Counted from the first letter of the stretch, positions 11,601 through 24,062 are shown. The stretch: 64,000 bases of DNA from Avena insularis (GCA_023614405.1 CM042684.1:467551650-467615649), one strand, 5' to 3'. Notes: generated by a model from the letters alone, not told the origin. Program-made: numbers and translations.

Positions 11601-14600
11601 ATAGTAACAGTTTGAAAGATGTTGAATCACCATATACCCACTTGGATGTGTGTGTTTGTGTCAATGTGCATCATTGTGGTTTTGGAAAAGAACACATGCA
11701 ATTATGCCACTCCATCATGTCTACATCCATGTCCAGGAACTATAGCACCATGCTGGGATTTAACTTCCACATGCATTGTAGCACCAATATGAAAGATGCT
11801 GCATCACCACACACCCACTTGTATTTGTGTGTGTCAATGTGCATCATTGTGGTTTTGGAAAAGAACACATGCAATGATGCCACTCCAGCATGTGTACAAC
11901 CATGTCCAGAAACCCTAGTAGCATGCTGGGATTTGACTGCCACATGCATTGTAGCACCAATTTGAACGATGCTGCTTCATCACACACCCACTTGGATGTG
12001 TGTGTATCAATGTGCATCATTGTGGTTTTGGAAAAGAACACATGCAATGATGCTACTCTAGCATGTGTACAACCATGTCTAAGAACCCTAGTATCATGCT
12101 GGGATTCAACTACCACATGTCTTATAGAACGAGTTTGAAAGATGATGCATCACCACACACCCACTTGGATGTGTGTGTCAATGTGCATAATTTTTATTTT
12201 GGTAATGAATACATGCAATGATGCCACTCCAGCATTTGTACAACCATGTCCAGGAACCCTAGGATGATGCTGGGATTCAACTACAACATGCATTGTAGCA
12301 CCAGTTTGAAAGATGCTGCATCACCATACACCCACTTGGATGTGTGTGTGTGTCAATGTGCATCATTGTGGTTTTGGAAAATTACACATGCAATGATGCC
12401 ACTCCAGCATGTGTACAACAATGTCCAGGAACCCTAACAGCATGTTGCGATTCAACTGCCAATGCATTGTAGCACCAGTTTGAAAGATGCTGCATCACCA
12501 CACACCCTCTTGGATGTGTGTGTATCAATGTGCATCATTGTGGTTTTGGAAAAGAACACATTCAATGATGCCACTCTAGCATGTGTACAACCATGTTTAG
12601 GAACCAAAGCAACATGCTGGGATTCAACTGCCAAATGCATTGTAGCACCAGTTTGAAAGATGTTGCATCACCACACACCCACTTGGATGTGTGTGCGTGT
12701 GTCATTGTGCATCATTGTGGTTTTGGAAAAGAACACATGCAATGATGCCAATCCAGCATGTGTACAACCATGTCTAGGAACCCTGGCAGCATGCTGGGAT
12801 TCAACTGGCACATGCATTATAGCACATGTTCGAATAATGATGCATCACCAAACACCCACTTAGATGTGTGTGTGTATCAATCTGCATAATTGTGGTTTTG
12901 GAAAATAACACATGCAATCATGCCACTCCAGCATGTGTACAACTATGTTTAGGAACCCTAGTAGCATTTTAGGATTCAACTGTCACATGCATTGTAGCAC
13001 CAATTTGAAAGATGCTGCATCACCACACACCCACTTGGATGTGTGTGTATCAATGTGCATCACTATGGTTATGAAAAATAACATATGCAATGATGCCACT
13101 CTAGCATGTATACAACCATGTCTAGGAACCCTAGCAACATGTTGGGATTCAACTACCACATGCATTGTAGCACTAGTTTGAAAGATGCAGCATCAGCACA
13201 CACCGAATTAGATGTGTGTGTGTATCAATTTGCATCATCGTGGTTTTGCAAAAGAAAACATGCAATGATTCCTCTCTAGCATATGTACAACCATGTCCAG
13301 GAACCCTACTACCATGCTGGGATTCAACTGCCACATGCATTATAGCATGACTTTGAAAGATGTTGCATCACCACACACCCACTTGGATATGTGTGTGTGT
13401 GTCAATGTTCATAATTGTGGTTTTGGAAATAACACATGCAATGATACCACCCTAGCCTGTGTACAACCATGTCCAGGAACCCGAGCAGCATGTTGGGATT
13501 CAACTGGCACATGCATTGTAGCACTAGTTTGAAAGATGTTGCATCACCACAGACCCACTTGGATGTCTGTGTGTATCAATGTGCATTATTATTGTTTTGG
13601 AAAAGAATACATGCAATGATGCCACTCCAGCATGTGTACAAACATGTCTAGGAACCCTAGCAGCATGTTGGGATTCAACTGCCACATGCATTGTACCAGT
13701 TTGAAAGATGCTGCATCACCACACACCCACTTGGATGTGTGTGTGTGTGTCAATGTGCATCATTGTGATATTGGAAAAGAAATCATGCAATGATGCCACT
13801 CCAGCATATGTACAACCATGTCCAGGAACCCTAGCAGCATGCTGGGATTCAAGTTTTGCATGCATTGCAGCATGAGTTTGAAAAATGTTGCATGACCACA
13901 CACCCACTTGGAGATGTGTGTGTGTCAGTGTGCATCATTGTGCTTTTGGAAAAGAACACATGCAATGATGCCACTCCAACATGTGTACAACCATGTCAAG
14001 GAACCCTAGCAGCATGCTGGGATTCAACTGTCACATGCTTTGTAGCACCAGTTTGAAAGATGCTACATCACCACACACCCACTTGCATGTGTATGTGTGT
14101 ATCAATGTGCATCATTATGATTTTTCAAAAGAACACATGCAATGAGGCCACTCCAGCATGTGTACAACCATGTCCAGGAACCCTGGCAGCATGGTGGGAT
14201 TCAACTGCCACATGCATTGTAGCACCAGTTTGAAAGATGCTGCATCACCACACACCCACTTGGATGTGTGTGTGTCAATGTGCATCATTGTTGTTTTGGA
14301 AAACAACACATACAATGATGCCACTCCAGCATGTGTACAACAATGTCCAGGAACCCTAGCAGCATGCTGGAATTCAACTGCCACATGCATTGTAGCACCA
14401 GTTTGAAAGATGCTGCATCACCACACACCCTCTTGGATGTGTGTGTATCAATGTGCATGATTGTGTTTTTGGAAAAGAACACATTCAATGATGCCACTCC
14501 AGCATGTGTACAACCATGTTTAGGAACCCAAGCAGCATGCTGGGATTCAACTGCCAAATGCATTGTAGCACTAGTTTGAAAGATGTTGCATCACCACGCA

Positions 14601-15148
14601 CCCACTTGGATGTGTGTGTGTGTCAATGTGCATCATTGTGGTTTTGGAAAAGAACACATGCAATGATGCTACTCCAGCATGTGTACAACCATGTCCAGGA
14701 ATCCTGGTAGCATGCTTGGATTCAACTGCCACATGCATTGTAGCACCAGTTTGAAAGATGCTGCATCACCACACACCCACTTGGATGTGTGTGTGTGTGT
14801 CAATGTGCATCATTGTGGTTTTGGAAAAAACATGCAATGATGCCACTCCAGTATATGTACAACCATATCCAGGATCACTAGCAGCATGCTGGGATTCAAC
14901 TGCCACATGCATTGTAGCACTAGTTTGAAAGATGTTGCATCACTACACACCCACTTGGATGTTTGTGTTAATGTGCATCATTGTGGTTTTGGAAAACAAC
15001 ACATGCAATGATGCCACTCTAGCATGTGTACAACCATGTGTAGGAACCCTAGGAGCATGCTGGGATTCAACTGCCACATGCATTGTAGCACTAGTTTGAA
15101 AGATTTTGCATCACCACACACCCACTTGGATGTGTGTGTGTCAATGAG
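8694..15148. repeat. Tandem array, about 37 units of about 175 bp, with higher-order structure
   Basis: The same unit recurs every 173-181 bp, for example with the start of the CATGTGTACAACCATGTCC block at about 8726, 8901, 9430, 9603, 9784, 9959 and 10132, and so on to about 15030. Each unit also holds GGGATTCAACTGCCACATGC, AGCACCAGTTTGAAAGATG and a variable GT run after CACTTGGAT. Length variation comes mostly from the GT run. Rare variants recur at multi-unit spacing, which shows segmental amplification. Units lack stops in several frames on both strands, so dozens of 60-140 codon ORFs arise by chance; none should be called a gene. The right end joins MULE coding sequence. Confidence 0.95.
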
Positions 15149-16435
15149 CATAGGGAATGCAGGCGGCACCTCGCTACTAACTTCGTGAGGAAGTTCAATG
15201 GAAAGATCTTTGAAGACAACGTGTGGCCATCATCATACACATACAACCCAAGCAGGCATGCGACTTACATGCAGAATATGTATATATTGCTAAAGCTGAA
15301 AGAATTCCTTGAAGAACATCATATCAAGCTATGGGCCAGAAGAAAGTTTGGTGAGTTAAGCAAAGTGGATTATTTTTGCAATAATTTGGCAAAGAGTTTT
15401 AATGCTAAGATTAGGAGCACGAAGTCACTTGCAATTGTTATTTTGTTAGATGCAATAAGACAGTGCATAGTGGTACGATGGATATAGATTTTAGGCAAAT
15501 AAGTTGTGCAACAAAATTTGTAGGCCATAAAATAGTTCCAAAGGTGGTTTGGTTACTGAATGCCAGAACTAGTAGGTCAATGAGAACGATAAAGATGAGG
15601 ATGGTTAGTTGTTCTAGTACATTGGCTGAGGTTTATGCAAAAGACAAACATGGAACTAAACAGAGGTATCATGTAGATATTGGAAACAAGACTTGTTTAT
15701 GCTGGAAGTGGCAGATTACTGGTATGCCATGTCACCATGCACTGTCTTCATCTTAAAATTAGGAGGTAGTGGTGCTGAAATAGAGAAGTATGTTCATAAT
15801 TATTTCTCCGTGGAAAAGTATACTACTACTTATTCAGAAAACATACCACCTATGGCTGGTGAAAATGATTAGGAGATAGTCGATCTGGGGTTCAAACTTG
15901 AACCACCAGTTCTTAGGAGGCCACCTAGGAGGCCTAGAAAGCTAAGGATCAAATCCTCCACTGAAAAAGGTTCAAGACTAGGAACAAGGAAAAGGAAATG
16001 CAAACAGTGTCGAGGATTGGGACATATCAAGAGGTTATACAAATACCCAGTACCACATGATTTTTAAGATACTGACTTTGTCCCTGTTCACATCCCGGAG
16101 GCAGAAGATGAGGCTTCTCAGAGAAACATGGCAAAGGGTAAGAACCGGAGGAAGTAAAGCAAGTCTACAAAGAACTAGAGGAAGTGCAGCAGGTGGAGGA
16201 AAACGGTGATGAGCATGTGGAGGAAAATGGTGATGAGCGTGTGGAGTAAAATGGTGTTGAGCACGTGGACAAAAACGTCGGTAAGCAGCAAGTTGATGAA
16301 GAAGTGGAGGTTCCGGCAGGATATGAAAAGAAACAAAAGGGTAAGTGGAAGGGGAAAGGAAAGGGGAAGGAAAATAATTGAGGTGAACTACAATATGAAG
16401 AAGTTGCTAGGGTGATTTAGGTTGTTCTTGAGGAT
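15149..16435 (+). pseudogene. MuDR-type (MULE) transposase, C-terminal half
   Basis: The coding sequence starts abruptly after the tandem array with HRECRRHLATNFVRKF. It continues with LWARRKFGELSKVDYFCNNLAKSFN and DAIRQCIVVRW, the conserved tail of plant Mutator transposases. A frameshift lies near 15463-15487. The next frame holds a SWIM zinc finger at about 15690-15745 (CLCWKWQITGMPCHHA). After an in-frame stop at about 15754 come YVHNYFSVEKY and LGFKLEPPVLRRP, then a CCHC knuckle at about 16000-16045 (CKQCRGLGHIKRLY). The end is an acidic tract with a 24-bp repeat (EENGDEHV type, about 16190-16290). The N-terminal DNA-binding region and the first catalytic part are missing. It cannot encode an active enzyme. 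Confidence 0.88.
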
Positions 16436-18084
16436 CTTTCAGCTAACTGTAGTATAAATAATAATTCCCTACCAATTTTATCTTTGTACGATTCTCTAGA
16501 TGAAAGGCGAGCTTAAAACTTGTTTTATTTGGCATTTTGATCATTTTTGTTTCAATCCTCATCAACTGTTGTTTAATGCAGCGCGGGCTTGAAGACTACT
16601 AAGAGGAGAAGAAAAAAGTAGGCACAGTAACGTTGTTCCTTGAATTTTCCTTAAAACTGAATGAGTCATGTAGACTTTCTTTGTATCTGGTGTCTGTAAC
16701 GTGTTAATGATGTGTACCGATAGCATTTGTATCTTGTGTATGGAATATGTATGTGATGTGTGTGGACAAAATTTGTGGTTTTTATAAACGTTTTTGTTGA
16801 AAATAAACCTAGAATTCTGTTGCATTTCTGTAGCCAATCAGATCGTAGAAACATCCTGTGAGCAGATCGCCCTGAAGAAACCCAATCTTAACCGTCCACG
16901 TGCATCGATCCAATGGCCCGTAGCAAGAAGCAGCCTACTCGCGGATGGCCTTCCATAAGACTCGATCCACCGGTTATGGTTGGGCGCTAGGGTTACGATC
17001 AACTGCCACAATTGGGCGTAAGGGTTACACTAAACCTTGCGGGGTTTTGAGCTAGTCAACGGGATTTTTTATAGATTTGACAAAATTTCAAATGAGCTCA
17101 ACCATTTAAAAAAAATTAAAAAAGCGGGAAAACTGTGGAAATCGTTGTTTTATGTGACCTAGCAACCATGCTATTTTATTTGGCCAATTCTCGCGCTTAA
17201 TTCTTGCACCTTCTTTAAAAAAACTTGAAAAACTAAGGTTTTTTGGATTAAAAAATAGGAAATCAAGTTTTCCACATAACCTAAAAATATCTAATTGGAG
17301 AAGTTGTTTTAAATGCCTAGAGGGATCTAGGTGCTAAGTTTAGGCTAAATCCATGGAGGGGTGCCATGTTTTTGGCACAAATCATGACCACTAGGGTTTA
17401 AAGCAATTTAACTCCTACTCGATAGCCATTTGGGTGTTGTCTTCCATGTCTAGAGTCTTAGTGTGTCTTGTTTATTATTTTTAAAGGATAGTGGGTCATA
17501 TATAAGGATTCCATGTGCAAGTTTCCAATCAACGGCAGTCATCGGCGTAGCCTACGCCAACGGTAATCACGGGCTACGTCGACGGCAGCTGGCAGTCGGC
17601 GCCTGCCTCGTTTGCGGTAGTGATCTTTTGTAAATTTTGTTCTCTCTTTGTGCTTCCCTTGTTATATTGTAGGAGTAGTTCATAAGCTTCCCACTAGGGT
17701 TTTTTTACGAATGGCGGTTTCTCTATTTTTGTCACACAAGAGGTGCATTTCTTCGGCACACACACTTACTTTCATGTAAGAAATTGGCACTGTGCATCCG
17801 AGATGGATTTGTGCTTGTGCATAATTTTCGTGAAAACAAAAATATAATAGATAGATAGTAGCACACAAGCACGCAAATATCTGAATAACCATATATTTTA
17901 TTAATTCCGTCGTAACTACAAGATCAACAGAATCAGTGGCGTAGCGTGACCAAAATGCACAGCGGGGGGCCAAATTGATCTTTTCAGAATCTTTTGAACC
18001 ATGCACCAAATTTTTTCTGCAATTTCAGGTTCTATTTGTAGCAACGAGAGATACTTTTAAGCTTAAAAATGCACTCATAACTTT
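16436..18084. other. Intergenic stretch without recognisable gene
   Basis: It is AT-rich, with short homopolymer runs at about 17108 and 17216. At 17515-17630 words like GTAGCCTACGCC, CTACGTCGACGGCAG and GCAGTCGGCG resemble subterminal repeats of grass CACTA elements, but no CACTA terminus is found. I see no gene. Confidence 0.4.
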
Positions 18085-19517
18085 TTAGTTTTTTTTTAAA
18101 ATGGAGGTACTGCATCAAAAAGATGGACACAGCCTGTTTTATTTATTATATTCAACGAAACCTTACAAAGAGAATACAAAGATCAATCGAAGCGATCTCC
18201 CAAAAAACAACCTGATGAAGGGGTGGCCATGTCAGAACACTCTAACCGCAACACCAACAGAATCATCAACATACCGGAGGTCCCGAAAACCGCCCCACGG
18301 CGGGTCAGGAGCACAAACCGGTCCAGCTGATCCGAAGCGCACTCCATCGTGCACGCTGAATCTCCTGCTGCCGTCGTCTTCCGCCAACCCATCTTCATGA
18401 GAGATCGATGCAAAGACCTTGCAAGGCCTGCCATCGTCGCCGCCATGATGCCAGATGGCACCACCACCCTGCGCACTTCCATCAACAAGCACGTGCAATC
18501 GCCACCGAGACCTCTCGACGCCATGCCACCGAGACCTCTCGGCGCCATGCCACCGAGTCTTGCCAACCACCGCAGCTAGAGACCTCCAGAAGATCTGCCG
18601 TCCGTAGCACCAATCGCACTAGGCATAACTGAGCGTAGCACCTGGCGGTTAGGCATGACTTGACATCTCCACTAAAGCCTCCGTGCAAGATAAAGCCGCT
18701 CCACCACCAGCCTCTGCCATCCAGCACTGCACCACAAGCAAAGCTCCCAAGAGAGAAAACGACACCAAAGCGCCACCATTGCCTGGTCCGGATAACCAGA
18801 TTAGGGTTTCCCCCGGAGCAGCAGGAGTGGCCATGACCTGTAGCCGACGTTTGTTTCAAAAACGATGCCCTCAAGAGGGGAACCGACGCCAAGCGTCGCC
18901 ATCATCCGATCCGGGAGACCCAGATCTGGGGTTTCCCCCGGAACAGCTCGAGTAAAGTGACGACACCAGCGAAGACGATGCCTCCAACAAGGTAGCAACG
19001 TCGAGTGACGCCGCCATCGTCCGCCAAGATCAGAGTCAAGGCTCGGTTTTCACCTGCTGACATGTCTCCTCCAAACTCGACGCCGGCTAGAAATCCACCA
19101 TCGAAGATCGGTGTGAGATCCCGAGATCCTCCACACCAGATCCCAACGTGGCCAACAACCTCCAGAGAAGGAAGTTGCCGCAGCCATGCCCGAGGCCGCC
19201 GCCCTGGCGCCCAGATTATGCGATGGCGCCGTTTCCTTCGTCGCTGATGCAAAGGAGGTCAAGATCGACCACCGCCCCTACGATCTCAGGCCGTCAACAC
19301 CACGCGTCACCACGGATCAGAGGAGAGGAGGGTGCCGCCACCTACCCCTGGCCGTAACCAGCAGACGCTCCGTCGCCGCCACGCCGCGCAGCCTTTGGCC
19401 GGCGACTCCTCCGGCGGAGTGGGAGGGTGATGTGGGAGGGGACTCGAGTAGGGGCGGCGGGGGAGACCCCGGGGGCAGCGCAGCGCCGCCGCCGCCCGGG
19501 GGGAGGGTTTCCTGTTA
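18085..19517 (-). mobile_element. LINE-like or LARD-like GC-rich retroelement, no coding domain
   Basis: Read on the minus strand, a very GC-rich 5' part (about 19500 back to 18250, with repeated GGGTTTCCCCCGG-type motifs near 18810 and 18930) passes into a 3' end reading TTGTAAGGTTTCGTTGAATA, AATAAATAAAA and finally an A-run at 18092-18100. An A-tail after an AATAAA-rich end is typical of non-LTR elements. I see no endonuclease or RT. The many overlapping ORFs here reflect high GC content. Confidence 0.4.
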
Positions 19518-19578
19518 GCTGTGTATGCGTTGTATGGATAGCGTTCAAGCAAGCAAGCAAGCAGAGGAGGAAATATTA

Positions 19579-19827
19579 GGCTAATCATAGTGGGAGTAAC
19601 TTGAGTGGTAACATACATGCCAACTAGACAAATAAAATAATATGGCAAGTAATTAATGATGAAATATATAAATTGAGTAACATATTATGTTACCGTAATA
19701 TGACACTTACCAATAAAAGATGAATCTATAAAGCAACAAATACGGGTTCATATGTTACTTAATTATTTTACTACGCACTATTTTTAAAAATAGAACTAGT
19801 CTGAGTTACTTCTCGCTACGACTAGCC
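19579..19827. mobile_element. Tourist-like MITE (249 bp)
   Basis: The imperfect terminal inverted repeats are GGCTAATCATAGTGGGAGTAA on the left and, reading inward from the right, GGCTAGTCGTAGCGAGAAGTAA. The flanks are TTA on the left and TAA on the right, near the 3-bp target expected for PIF/Harbinger MITEs. It has AT-rich internal sequence and no ORF. Confidence 0.75.
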
Positions 19828-19830
19828 TAA

Positions 19831-21017
19831 AATAGTAGGATCCGACCCAATGATACATCCACCGATGGGCAGCAAGGAAAATTATGAAGAATCAGACAAT
19901 ATGGCTCAAGTCCCAAGGCACCCACTACAATCATCAATGCGATGAGGCCTCTTTCTCCTAACCAGAAAACAAAAGACAATCGATAGACATGACTAGAAAA
20001 ATCTATGTGCGCTGCTTTTGGAAAAGGGAGGTGTGTGCGCCTATTTCTGAGACCGTGATTTGACAATCGATAGTAACACTGCTAGCTAAGAATTGAGTTG
20101 TTTCGTCTTTTGTGTCGATGCTTGACGAGTTGATTTGACATCAAGATGATTTGTGTAGTCTGGCTATTTCTGAGACCGTGCTACAAACCATATACTATAT
20201 GCATACAAACGAGTAAATTATAATCGCGGCCAGCTAGCCAGCGCCATGCTATACAAACCATGACTGTTGTGCAGTCCATGCTATGGTTGTTGCCACGTGA
20301 CAACGCCATGACGGCACTTGCAAGCCAGTGACAAGTTTGTGCTTCTTTGCTCCTCACGCAGGACTGAGAATCAACAAGTGTCAACAAAAAAAAAGTAATT
20401 TTACAAAAACCATAGTTCACTGCATCATAAAAAACACCGGCCCCTACACATACGGTTCTATTTATTTACAATAATCCTAGACCTATGGACTGGTTAGCTT
20501 CTGGAAATACCAGAGTTGGTTCGTTGAAGGAAATGTACACAAACGCCCACAACTGGTTTGCCCACCACCTCCGAGTCCAATCTTCAGGGCACGATCTGGG
20601 GGATGCCGAAGTCGAAGCACCACCACCACCAAGGTCTCCCGATGTCCGCCCCTCGCCACCCAAATGACCAAGGAGCAAGACCAATACCACACCTCGTCTC
20701 TTGCCAAAGTCACCCGTGCGGTCCACCTTCCGAGGCCGCCACCCCGGCGTCCCCGAACTAAAGCACAAGCCCCGACCAAACACACACGGAAGGACCGTCG
20801 GAATGGTCGAGGAGTGTAGGCACATAAGTATGTAGCCATCAAGCCGCACAACAACCCAGTTGGGGGGAACTGCCCCATCCACCCCGAGGTGCTCGCTGTC
20901 CGGATGTTGCTGTCGGAGGTGGTCTTGAAGTCAGATTAACAAGCATGGACGTGGAAGACGAAAGGAGTGATACCATATATTTATTACTTTTATAATGATA
21001 TGAAATTAATAAAATAA
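19831..21017. other. Intergenic stretch without recognisable gene
   Basis: A GC-rich part at 20560-20930 yields overlapping ORFs on both strands, but none shows a known motif. I see no gene. Confidence 0.4.
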
Positions 21018-21283
21018 TACTTGAATGGATAGCTTGGTGAAAATAAAATAAAGAAAAAAAATAATGGATAGGTAGCAGCACAATCAAAAATTAATAAAAT
21101 ATATGATTCCTCTCACATCTGTGTGATTGTGTGATATGAAATTAGTAAAATATATGTGGTTGCTCTCACATCTGTTTGATTGTGTTAATAAAATATATGG
21201 TTCCTCGCATCTGTGTGATTGTGCTGCTACCTATCTATTATTTTTTGTCTTTATTTTATTTCACCAAGCTATCCATTCAAGTA
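21018..21283. repeat. Inverted repeat with 66-69-bp arms
   Basis: The arm at 21018-21086 (starting TACTTGAATGGATAGCTTGG) is repeated inverted at 21216-21283 (ending CCAAGCTATCCATTCAAGTA). The 129-bp loop holds about three direct copies of an AATAAAATATATG...TCTGTGTGATTGTG motif. It looks like a fold-back MITE without an assigned family. Confidence 0.75.
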
Positions 21284-21537
21284 CGCAACTGCGAAAGAAA
21301 TGTCCTTGCAAAGATTCTCTGCACATTGGCTATCGAGACGAATATGACATCCAACTTCCTAGTGCTTGAAATTAAAATGGTTCCAGGTGAATCAATGAAA
21401 AACACGACAGATTAGACTAAGTTGGATTCTCCAATATGAGACGTAGTTATTTCCATGCACTTCGTACAACTACATCCACAGCCTAAAGACGCAAACAAAT
21501 GAAATTATTCGTGTGACGAATCCATTAGACTTTTGTA

Positions 21538-21659
21538 CTCCCTTCAGTCTATATTACTAGCCTCAACTTTATTTAGATACTAATGCATCTAGTTTAATAC
21601 TTAACTAGATATATATGAATCTAAATAAAGTTGAATGTATTAATATGAACCGGAGGATG
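21538..21659. mobile_element. Stowaway (Tc1/Mariner) MITE, 122 bp
   Basis: It is bounded by TA on both sides (21536-21537, 21660-21661). It starts CTCCCTTCAGTCTATATTA and ends AACCGGAGGATG. The central halves are complementary (CAACTTTATTTAGAT versus ATCTAAATAAAGTTG). Confidence 0.85.
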
Positions 21660-21883
21660 TATTATTAAGTTGTTAGAGCATGTTCACTCGTTCCCCCATA
21701 CGATGTATGGCGTGGCTTGATTTTGGGCCGTATGGGATCGCCGGATTGGTTCACGATTTCAGGGATGCTGGCTCGCAGCCGTGCCCCCCATACAAAAAAT
21801 TTGACCATTTAGAAATAAGAAAATACTCTTGATTTCACATCAGTTCAAACATGTTTGTACAAAACTTAGAAAAAAAACCTAAT

Positions 21884-23022
21884 TTAGTAGCAGCCCCGGC
21901 CATGCCCGCCCAGTTCAAGGCAACAATACATTGTCACCGCGTAGTGGTCGTCATCATCGCTGGGCTCCTGCTTCGGCGGCTGCATGATGCTGTAGCCCTG
22001 GCCCGGATCGCCACCACCACCACCCCAGCCTGAGCAGCCGGCCCCGTCGTCGTCGCCTCTAGGTTGATGAGCAGGCCGAGGTGGCATGCACGCTCGGCCA
22101 GCTCGTGCCGGTACTCCGCCCCGGACCAAGCCTCGGCGAATGCGTCTGTCGTTGGGGGCACGGCCTCAAAGGAGACGCGCTCGGTGACGCGATGTCCCGA
22201 AAATTCCTCCGGGTCCTCCTCGATCTTCAGCTGGAGGGCGACCTCCTTGTACTCCGACGGAGGCGTCCATTCCTTCTTCACCTGGTGATGGGGCCTGTCG
22301 AGGCGCAGGCGGCCACGAGGAGGGGATGGCGCACGTCAGCCCCTAATTGCGACGCTGCCGGAGCGCCTGCGCAACTGCTGCGGTGGCGGAGTCTCCTCGT
22401 ACTCGTCCTTCATCGGGGCGAGGAGAGCGGAGAAGCGCGGCGATGACATGGAGTATGTGGAGTAACGGGCTGACAGTGACGAAGACCTCGAGGAGGAAGA
22501 CATCAACGAAGAACGGGCGGCGTGGCACGACGCCCATCACTGGTCTGGGTAGGGCGGCCACTAGTGCGGAGCCATCATCAGTGGTGGGTTGTTGCCGGTG
22601 GTGATGTAGTCTAGGACCCAGGCGATCGTCCTTCCTGGGGCGCTCCACCATCGAATCCGCCCTTCGAGGTTGTTATCCTCCGGTAGGAGGCCATTGCCAT
22701 CGTAGACCTCGAGGCGGGCCTGACACTGGTCCTCGAAGAAGGTGTCCCACGCCGTGATGTTGTCAGGATCCCAGGAGGGATCGTTCCGCTCCTCCGGCGA
22801 GAGGACATCCTAGTAGTGCCGCTAGATCTCTACAGAGTGTGTCTGGCAACGGGTGATCGGCGGGACGGGTATGCCGCCAGTGCTGAGGACCCAGTGGTGA
22901 GGATACCGCATGTCTGGCGGCGCTGGGTAGACTGCCTCCCATAGCGATCGTGCCTCGTGGACATGTAGCGAGCACCTCCCGAAACCGTTCGCGGCGGTGC
23001 CATCTCCAGGAAACCTCTCCAT
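21884..23022 (-). pseudogene. Conserved unknown protein carried by Harbinger-like element (copy 1)
   Basis: On the minus strand an ATG at 23022 opens MERFPGDGTAANGFG. Downstream blocks are recognisable only by matching copy 2 at 32130-41478: WDPDNITAWDTFFEDQ, RIRWWSAPGRT, KKEWTPPSEYKEVALQL, EEDPEEFSGHRVTERVSF and a tail QPPKQEPSDDDDHYAV ending at 21884. Frame changes and a TAG at 22822-22824 break it. A Trp-rich N-terminal part, a Ser/Pro-rich basic middle and an acidic tail would give about 280-300 residues. I recognise no known domain. Shared blocks in two independently inserted elements suggest that the element family carries this gene, rather than each copy capturing it separately. Confidence 0.6.
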
Positions 23023-23516
23023 GGCTGACAGGTGGGTGGTTGGGAACGACGGGAGAGGAGGTTGTGAGGATGGAATGCGTCAAATGAGCGGGGAAGAAGG
23101 GTTTTTAATGCCTAGGCGAGGGAGAAGGCCATTGAATGCGCGGGGACATGGCAGGCGAGGAGGGAGGCGTGGCGGATGGGATGCATCGGCTGCTCGCCTA
23201 CAAAAGGCTGACCGGTGGGCAACAACGCCATTACTGGGGGTGCGCCAGGTGAGGAGGAAGACGTACCGAGCGATGACCGAATGTGTCGGCCGCTTACGCT
23301 GACAGGGTGGCCCGCGACAACCGGTTGTTTCACGCGCCATCTTATACGCGTCTTCCCGCTAGAAACGTGACATCCAGCGCCCCAGCTTGCCCCCCTCCCC
23401 CGGGTTGGGTTCGGCCTGGGGAGCGCGGATAACAAAATGGGCCACGCCGGCGCCAAATAAAATTTGGAGGTGGGCTGGGCGTCAATTCGCCCTCCGGCAC
23501 CCCTATAGACTTTTAG

Positions 23517-24062
23517 GAGCAAATTACACAAACCACCACACATTGCTGTCATCGTTGCACAAAACACCAATTTTACCTTTTTTTTGCACGGATCACCAAC
23601 TATTGGTGTAATACGTTGCACACAGTCCAAATCATAGATTTTAGATTGTTTAATTGAAATCTCACGACCAGGATCCACAAGACAGTGATGATGTGGTGTC
23701 AACATGTTATTATCTAGTGAGTTGTTTTCAAACGTTTTCAAAAAAATAAAAATCTTTCAGTAATTGAAATAATATAAACAATCCTAAACTAACTAATCCA
23801 GAAAATTTTAAAAGAATATATTTTTGATAGTTGCAATTTTATTTTTTTCAAAACGATAAAAACACTAGATAATGACACATGGATATCAGATCCTTATGTC
23901 ATGGGCCCGGTCGTAAGGATTGCGGTTAATCCTCTTAATATGAGATTTAGACCTGTGTGCAATCTATTACACCAATAGTTGATGATTTGTGCAAAAAACA
24001 TGAAAAATTGATGTTTTACGCAAGGCCGACCACAATAAGTGGTGGTTTGTGCAATTTCCTCA
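23517..24062. mobile_element. Mutator-type MITE nested in the Harbinger-like element
   Basis: Long inverted ends are present: GAGCAAATTACACAAACCACC on the left, and the complement of GGTGGTTTGTGCAATTTCCTC on the right. Similarity continues inward over about 130 bp (for example ACCAACTATTGGTGTAATA on the left against an inverted copy at about 23967). The flanks GACTTTTAG (23508-23516) and GCCTTTTAG (24063-24071) agree in 8 of 9 positions, fitting a 9-bp Mutator target duplication. Confidence 0.8.

Noticed and set aside
8694..15148. Repeat array as CRISPR
   Set aside because: The units are contiguous, about 175 bp, with no unique spacers, and the context is a plant nuclear genome.
8726..15169. 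Dozens of 60-140 codon ORFs on both strands in the array, with similar peptides (MCTTMSRNPSSMLGF type)
   Set aside because: They are chance open frames of a tandem unit with few stops; length changes in the GT run shift the frame between units, and both strands show them.
18101..19518. Several GC-rich ORFs on both strands
   Set aside because: No frame shows conserved motifs or plausible gene structure, and the sequence looks like an untranslated retroelement region.
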